Assembly: GCF_017309585.1 (NCBI RefSeq)
Contig: NZ_CP071321.1
Location: 992,001-1,056,000 of the forward strand
DNA length: 64,000 bases
DNA from: Nitrogeniibacter aestuarii
Lineage (GTDB): Bacteria > Pseudomonadota > Gammaproteobacteria > Burkholderiales > Rhodocyclaceae
Direction of reading: 5' to 3'
Part shown: one piece after another, positions 60,115 to 64,000 of the stretch
Layout of the letters: each line of letters opens with the position of its first letter
Position numbering within the stretch: position 1 is the stretch's first letter
Notes under the pieces: model-generated
Database searches by the model: none
Told to the model about the DNA's origin: nothing
What the model saw: the letters and a program-made list of their open reading frames with translations, nothing else
Translations under genes and position numbers: made by a program

Positions 60115-62154
60115 ATGGGCATCTTTGGACGCAGCAAACGCGTTGCGGGTCAAGGCTCGAACGGCGTCAGCACGCTCAGCACCAATAGCGCGAATCTGGC
60201 CGGCGCCTTGTCCGGCGTGCGCGTCAAGCCCACCTTCGTGGTCGGATACGTGTCGCCGCATATCGATATTGACCGGGTGGCCTCGCAGGTGCGCAACGCA
60301 TTTCCGGGCGCTGCGCTGGCCTTCTGTTCCACCGCAGGGGAGTTGTGCAGCGACGGTGGCGGTCTGTACTGCAAGGCCGATGGTTCCTGGGATGGCATCG
60401 TGCTGCAGCTGTTCGACGCCAGCATCGTTGCGCGCGCCCAGGTTGTTTCGTCCCCGCTCGAATGCGACGACTTGCGTGGTGGTTCGGTCGGCATGCCGCT
60501 CAAGAACCGCATCGAGCGGATCAAGAGCAACATTGAACAGCTCAACACCGACATTCACATCGATCACCGCGATACGCTCGCCTATGTGCTCTTCGACGGC
60601 CTGTCGGCCTCCGAGTCCTTCTTCATGGAGGCGCTTTACGATTCGGGCCGGTTCCCCTGCCTGTTCGTGGGCGGCTCTGCCGGCGGCAAGTTCGATTTCA
60701 AGAACACCTACCTGCACGACGGCAACCGTCGTCTCGAAAACCATGCGCTGGTCGTGTTCCTGAAGATGGCACCGGGGGTGCGTTTCGGCGTGCTCAAGAG
60801 CCAGAACTTCGAGCCGGCGGGCGAGCAGTACCAGATTCTTTCCGCCTCGGTGGAGCAGCGCTTCGTCAATCAGGTGGTCGATCGCAACGGCCAGATCAGA
60901 ACACTGGTCGATGCCCTGTGTGACACGCTCAAGTGCGGCCCGGCCGAACTCGAGGCCAAGCTGGCCGAATACTCCTTTGCCATCAAGGTGGGCAAGGAGC
61001 TGTTCGTGCGCTCCATCTCCCAACTCGACGTGGACAATGGTCGGGTGCATTTCTACTGCGATCTGGCGCCGGGCGACGACCTGCATCTGGTGCGCCGGAC
61101 GAGTCTCGTCAGCACCACCGAAAACGACATGCAGCGCTTCATGCGCGGCAAACCGGTCAAGCCGATTGCCGGTATCCTGAACGACTGCATCCTGCGTCGC
61201 CTCTACAACGACAAGGAGCTGAGCAGCATGGGGCGCGTTCTTGACGGCGTGCCGGTGGCCGGTTTCTCCACGTTCGGTGAAATCCTCGGCCTGAACCTCA
61301 ACCAGACCCTCACGGCGGTGTTCTTCTTCCGCGTGGCGCAAGGGCAGAGTTTTCATGACGAGTACGTGGACAACTTTGTTGCCCACTACGGCGAGTTCAA
61401 GGCCTTCTTCCTGCGGCGCCAGATTGCCAAGCTCTCAGGGCTGTCCAACGTCGTGGTCAGCCAGATCGACGACTTCAAACGACAGCGCTTCGATACCACC
61501 CTGGACATGACCGGGCTGGACGAGAGCATGGCGCGTGTCTTCAAGGGCATGAACGACCTGGGCGCCGAGCTGGCCAACTCTCACTCGCTGCGCGAGGCCA
61601 CGGCGCACAAGCTGTCCGACTGTGCCAACGATCTGTATGGCTCCATGAGCGAACTGGGCGAGCACATTGTTGCCCAGGAGAATACCGTGGAGGAGGCGGC
61701 CAGCACCGTCCAGAGCCTGACCGGGCGCGCCACCGAGGTCGCGGGCAGCGCCCGTGATCTGGCCGAGGCCAGTGAGCGCATCCAGAGCGTGGTCGAGGCC
61801 ATCCAGCAGATTGCCGACCAGACCAACCTGCTGGCCCTGAATGCGGCCATCGAAGCGGCACGCGCCGGTGAGGCGGGGCGCGGTTTTTCGGTGGTGGCCG
61901 ACGAGGTCCGCAAGCTGGCCGAAAAGTCGCGCGACAGCGCAGACGATATCGGTCGCGACATCACGCATCTGGCCGGCGAGATCGGCCGCGTGGCCGAAGA
62001 TATCGAAGCGCAGTCCGGCGGTGTTGCCGAGCTGTCTTCCCTGCTCGCCGCCATTCAGGACTCGAGCCGGCAAACCCATGGCACCGCGGAGCACACGCGT
62101 CGCGTGGCCGACACCCTGAAGGATCTGACCCAAACGGAGTATTCGTCGCGCTGA
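60115..62154 (+). CDS. FIST-domain soluble chemoreceptor inside the hyp operon
   Basis: A 679-residue protein without signal or membrane helix. FIST N domain (about residues 30-250, FVVGYVSPHIDIDRVASQV to LKMAPGVRFGVL) and FIST C (about 260-420, ending STFGEILGLNLNQT) form a ligand-sensing input. A linker leads to a short MCP signalling region with the invariant hairpin tip IADQTNLLALNAAIEAARAGE and FSVVADEVRKLAEKS. So it is a cytoplasmic receptor able to drive CheA. Start at 60115 with CAGGAG (60103-60108); the longer frame from 60043 is rejected. No other che gene is nearby. It interrupts hypD-hypE, and has its own FliA-like promoter. Confidence 0.88.
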   Translation: MGIFGRSKRVAGQGSNGVSTLSTNSANLAGALSGVRVKPTFVVGYVSPHIDIDRVASQVRNAFPGAALAFCSTAGELCSDGGGLYCKADGSWDGIVLQLFDASIVARAQVVSSPLECDDLRGGSVGMPLKNRIERIKSNIEQLNTDIHIDHRDTLAYVLFDGLSASESFFMEALYDSGRFPCLFVGGSAGGKFDFKNTYLHDGNRRLENHALVVFLKMAPGVRFGVLKSQNFEPAGEQYQILSASVEQRFVNQVVDRNGQIRTLVDALCDTLKCGPAELEAKLAEYSFAIKVGKELFVRSISQLDVDNGRVHFYCDLAPGDDLHLVRRTSLVSTTENDMQRFMRGKPVKPIAGILNDCILRRLYNDKELSSMGRVLDGVPVAGFSTFGEILGLNLNQTLTAVFFFRVAQGQSFHDEYVDNFVAHYGEFKAFFLRRQIAKLSGLSNVVVSQIDDFKRQRFDTTLDMTGLDESMARVFKGMNDLGAELANSHSLREATAHKLSDCANDLYGSMSELGEHIVAQENTVEEAASTVQSLTGRATEVAGSARDLAEASERIQSVVEAIQQIADQTNLLALNAAIEAARAGEAGRGFSVVADEVRKLAEKSRDSADDIGRDITHLAGEIGRVAEDIEAQSGGVAELSSLLAAIQDSSRQTHGTAEHTRRVADTLKDLTQTEYSSR

Positions 62155-62212
62155 CCCGATGACGAGTGGCCCCGGTGGCCACTGACGGGGATGTGCGGCC
62201 ATAAAAAAGACA

Positions 62213-63259
62213 ATGAAGGAAAACTACGTACGTCCCCTCGACATCAAACGCGGTCGCGTCGATCTCTCCCATGGCGCGGGTGGTCGTGTCTCCGCGCAAC
62301 TGATTCGCGAGCTGTTTGCCAGACATTTTTCCAATCCCGCGCTCGACGCCGGTGACGACGGCGCCGTTCTGCCGGCGCTCGCGCCCGGCGAGCGTCTGGT
62401 CATGGCCACCGACGCCCATGTGGTTTCGCCGCTGTTCTTCCCCGGCGGCGACATCGGCTGCCTGTCGGTGCACGGCACGGTCAACGATGTGGCTGTGATG
62501 GGCGCCCGCCCCCTGTATCTGTCGGCCAGCTTCATTCTCGAAGAGGGCTATCCGCTCGCCGATCTGGCGCGCATCGTCGAATCCATGGGCAAGGCCGCGC
62601 GCGATGCCGGAGTGCCGATCGTGACCGGCGACACCAAGGTGGTCGAGGCGGGCAAGGGCGATGGGGTGTTCATCTCCACCACCGGCGTGGGGGCCTTGCC
62701 GGCCGGGATCGACCTCTCTGGCCGCAATGCACGCCCGGGCGATGCAATTCTGCTGTCCGGGTCCATTGGCGACCACGGCATGGCCATCATGGCGCAGCGC
62801 GAGTCCTTGTCCTTCGATTCCGAAATCGTCTCCGATACCGCGGCCCTGCATGGCCTAATCGCCCAGTTGCTCGAAGCGGTGCCGACCGTGCGTGTGCTGC
62901 GCGACCCGACCCGCGGTGGCCTGGCCACTACGCTCAACGAAATCGCTCAGCAGTCTGGCGCCGGCATGGTGCTCGACGAGAAGGCCATTCCCGTGCGCGA
63001 GCAGGTCGATGCCGCGTGCGAGTTGCTGGGTCTCGATCCGCTCTATGTGGCCAACGAGGGCAAGGTGATTGCCGTGGTGCCGGCCGAAGATGCCGATGCC
63101 GCGCTCGCAGCCATGCGTGCGCATCCCCTGGGTGCCGAGGCGGCCAGGATCGGCGACGTGATCGAAGACAGCAATGGCTTTGTTCAGATCAAGACCGGTT
63201 TTGGCGGCAAGCGCATGGTCGACTGGCTCTCCGGCGAGCAGTTGCCGAGGATCTGCTGA
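62213..63259 (+). CDS. hypE: HypE, cyanide-ligand forming dehydratase
   Basis: A 348-residue HypE: LSHGAGGRVSAQLI near the start, DDGAVL, the PurM-like fold, RDPTRGGLATTLNE, and the invariant C-terminal PRIC, whose Cys carries the carbamoyl group from HypF. The gap to the chemoreceptor (58 bases) holds a 7-bp hairpin without a T-run. The stop overlaps the hypX ATG. Confidence 0.96.
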   Translation: MKENYVRPLDIKRGRVDLSHGAGGRVSAQLIRELFARHFSNPALDAGDDGAVLPALAPGERLVMATDAHVVSPLFFPGGDIGCLSVHGTVNDVAVMGARPLYLSASFILEEGYPLADLARIVESMGKAARDAGVPIVTGDTKVVEAGKGDGVFISTTGVGALPAGIDLSGRNARPGDAILLSGSIGDHGMAIMAQRESLSFDSEIVSDTAALHGLIAQLLEAVPTVRVLRDPTRGGLATTLNEIAQQSGAGMVLDEKAIPVREQVDAACELLGLDPLYVANEGKVIAVVPAEDADAALAAMRAHPLGAEAARIGDVIEDSNGFVQIKTGFGGKRMVDWLSGEQLPRIC

Positions 63260-64000
63260 TGCGGATCCTGCTGCTGACGCATACCTTCAACAGCCTGACC
63301 CAACGCCTCTTTGCCGAACTGCGCGCCGACGGGCATCTCGTGTCGGTGGAGTTCGATATCGCCGACTCGGTCACCGAAGAGGCGGTTGCCCTGTTCGCCC
63401 CCGACGTGATCGTTGCGCCCTTTCTCAAACGTGCCGTGCCTGAATCGGTGTGGCGTCGGCATCTCACGCTGATTGTGCACCCGGGCGTGGTGGGTGACCG
63501 AGGGCCGTCGGCGCTCGACTGGGCGATCATGAACGACGAGTCCGAGTGGAGCGTGACCGTGCTTCAGGCCGAGGCCGAGATGGATGCCGGGCCGGTATGG
63601 GCGACGCGGGAGTTCCCCATGCGCGAGGCCACCAAGGCCAGCCTGTATCGCAACGAGGTCACGGCGGGCGCGCTGGCGGCCGTGCGTGAAGCGCTGGGTC
63701 ATGTCGATGACTGGCGCCGTGGCGCCTGGCAGCCGGTTCCGCCTGCGCAATGGCCGAATGCGCGCGGCGAGTGGCGTGCGCTGATGCGCCAGGCCGACCG
63801 CCGTATCGATTGGGCACAGGACGATACGCGCACCGTGTTGCGCAAGATTCGCGCAGCCGACGGCTTCCCCGGCGTGGCGGATGCCCTGTTCGGGGGGCCC
63901 TGCCATCTTTTCGATACGCGTGCCGGCCATGGCCAGGGCCGGCCGGGCGAGGTCATTGGCCGTTGTGGCGGCGCCTTGCTGCGTGCCACCGTGGATGGGG
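63259..64000 (+). CDS. hypX: HypX/HoxX, CO-ligand synthesis protein (N-terminal part)
   Basis: The first ~247 residues of a gene running past the window. The N-terminal half matches formyl-THF-binding transferases (LLLTHTFNSLTQRLFAEL, IVHPGVVGDRGPSALDWAI, DAGPVWATREFPMR). The family's C-terminal enoyl-CoA-hydratase-like domain would lie beyond the end. HypX makes the CO ligand of the NiFe site from formyl-THF under air. ATGA overlap with hypE. Confidence 0.93.
   Translation, partial: MRILLLTHTFNSLTQRLFAELRADGHLVSVEFDIADSVTEEAVALFAPDVIVAPFLKRAVPESVWRRHLTLIVHPGVVGDRGPSALDWAIMNDESEWSVTVLQAEAEMDAGPVWATREFPMREATKASLYRNEVTAGALAAVREALGHVDDWRRGAWQPVPPAQWPNARGEWRALMRQADRRIDWAQDDTRTVLRKIRAADGFPGVADALFGGPCHLFDTRAGHGQGRPGEVIGRCGGALLRATVDG

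Noticed and set aside
62165..62183. 7-bp hairpin between the chemoreceptor and hypE
   Set aside because: No T-run follows, so it is not called a terminator. It could be chance in GC-rich DNA.
1..64000. tRNA, rRNA, CRISPR, insertion sequences or phage genes
   Set aside because: None recognised by eye. A covariance-model scan would be needed to exclude small RNAs.

Overview
The window is GC-rich (high G/C at third codon positions), densely coded, and reads as chromosomal DNA of a denitrifying, hydrogen-oxidising betaproteobacterium. The gene families and the combination of a clade I N2O reductase, a group 1d-type uptake hydrogenase and a quinohemoprotein amine dehydrogenase suggest the Rhodocyclales (Azoarcus/Thauera/Zoogloea-like). 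That placement is inference; no rRNA or other taxonomic marker is present. No tRNA, CRISPR array, insertion sequence or prophage was recognised.

Layout. (1) 1-9.9 kb: a qhp operon for quinohemoprotein amine dehydrogenase. It holds the end of qhpA, the radical-SAM crosslinking enzyme qhpD, the tiny gamma subunit qhpC, beta subunit qhpB, peptide exporter qhpF, leader protease qhpE, a CcmF-like heme-lyase gene not part of the textbook qhp set, the flavin monooxygenase qhpG and an outer-membrane protein. It ends at a strong terminator. (2) 10-13.8 kb: YigZ, a 56-residue membrane protein, a BI-1 family protein, a LysR regulator and hydroxypyruvate isomerase. (3) 13.8-20.6 kb: an RND efflux pair, a Cys-rich exported protein, a cytochrome c lipoprotein, a DUF411 protein and an opposing CDF metal exporter with an N-terminal HMA-like domain. 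(4) 20.7-22.7 kb: a hypothetical protein with azlCD. (5) 22.7-32.5 kb: a nos cluster (nosZ, nosR, a membrane protein, nosDFYL, a second nosL-like gene and a cytochrome c). Four FNR/DNR-type promoters here share one geometry. (6) 32.5-36.5 kb, minus strand: a second-type ribosomal protein S4 with a translationally coupled small gene, and a Fur-box-controlled hemP-bfd-tonB-exbB-exbD iron/heme uptake group. (7) 36.5-45 kb: housekeeping metabolism (FAA hydrolase, malonyl-CoA decarboxylase, lgt, yceH, pgi, ilvD, a GST). (8) 45-64 kb: the membrane-bound [NiFe] hydrogenase hupSLC, two regulatory or unknown genes, hupDFGHIJK, hypABFCD, a FIST-domain chemoreceptor, hypE and the start of hypX.

How it works together. 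The hydrogenase small subunit carries the two extra cysteines of O2-tolerant membrane-bound hydrogenases, and HypX (aerobic CO-ligand synthesis) is present, so H2 oxidation in air is expected. Electrons from H2 or from periplasmic amine oxidation would enter the quinone/cytochrome pool, and N2O reductase provides an anaerobic sink. Three sigma54-like sites, each with a TTTCCA/TGGAAA-type dyad 90-105 bp upstream, mark the hydrogenase regulon. The most unusual items are the CcmF-like gene inside the qhp operon, the FIST-chemoreceptor with its own FliA-like promoter between hypD and hypE, the orphan HigA-like regulator behind a sigma54-like site, and the stand-alone S4 paralog.
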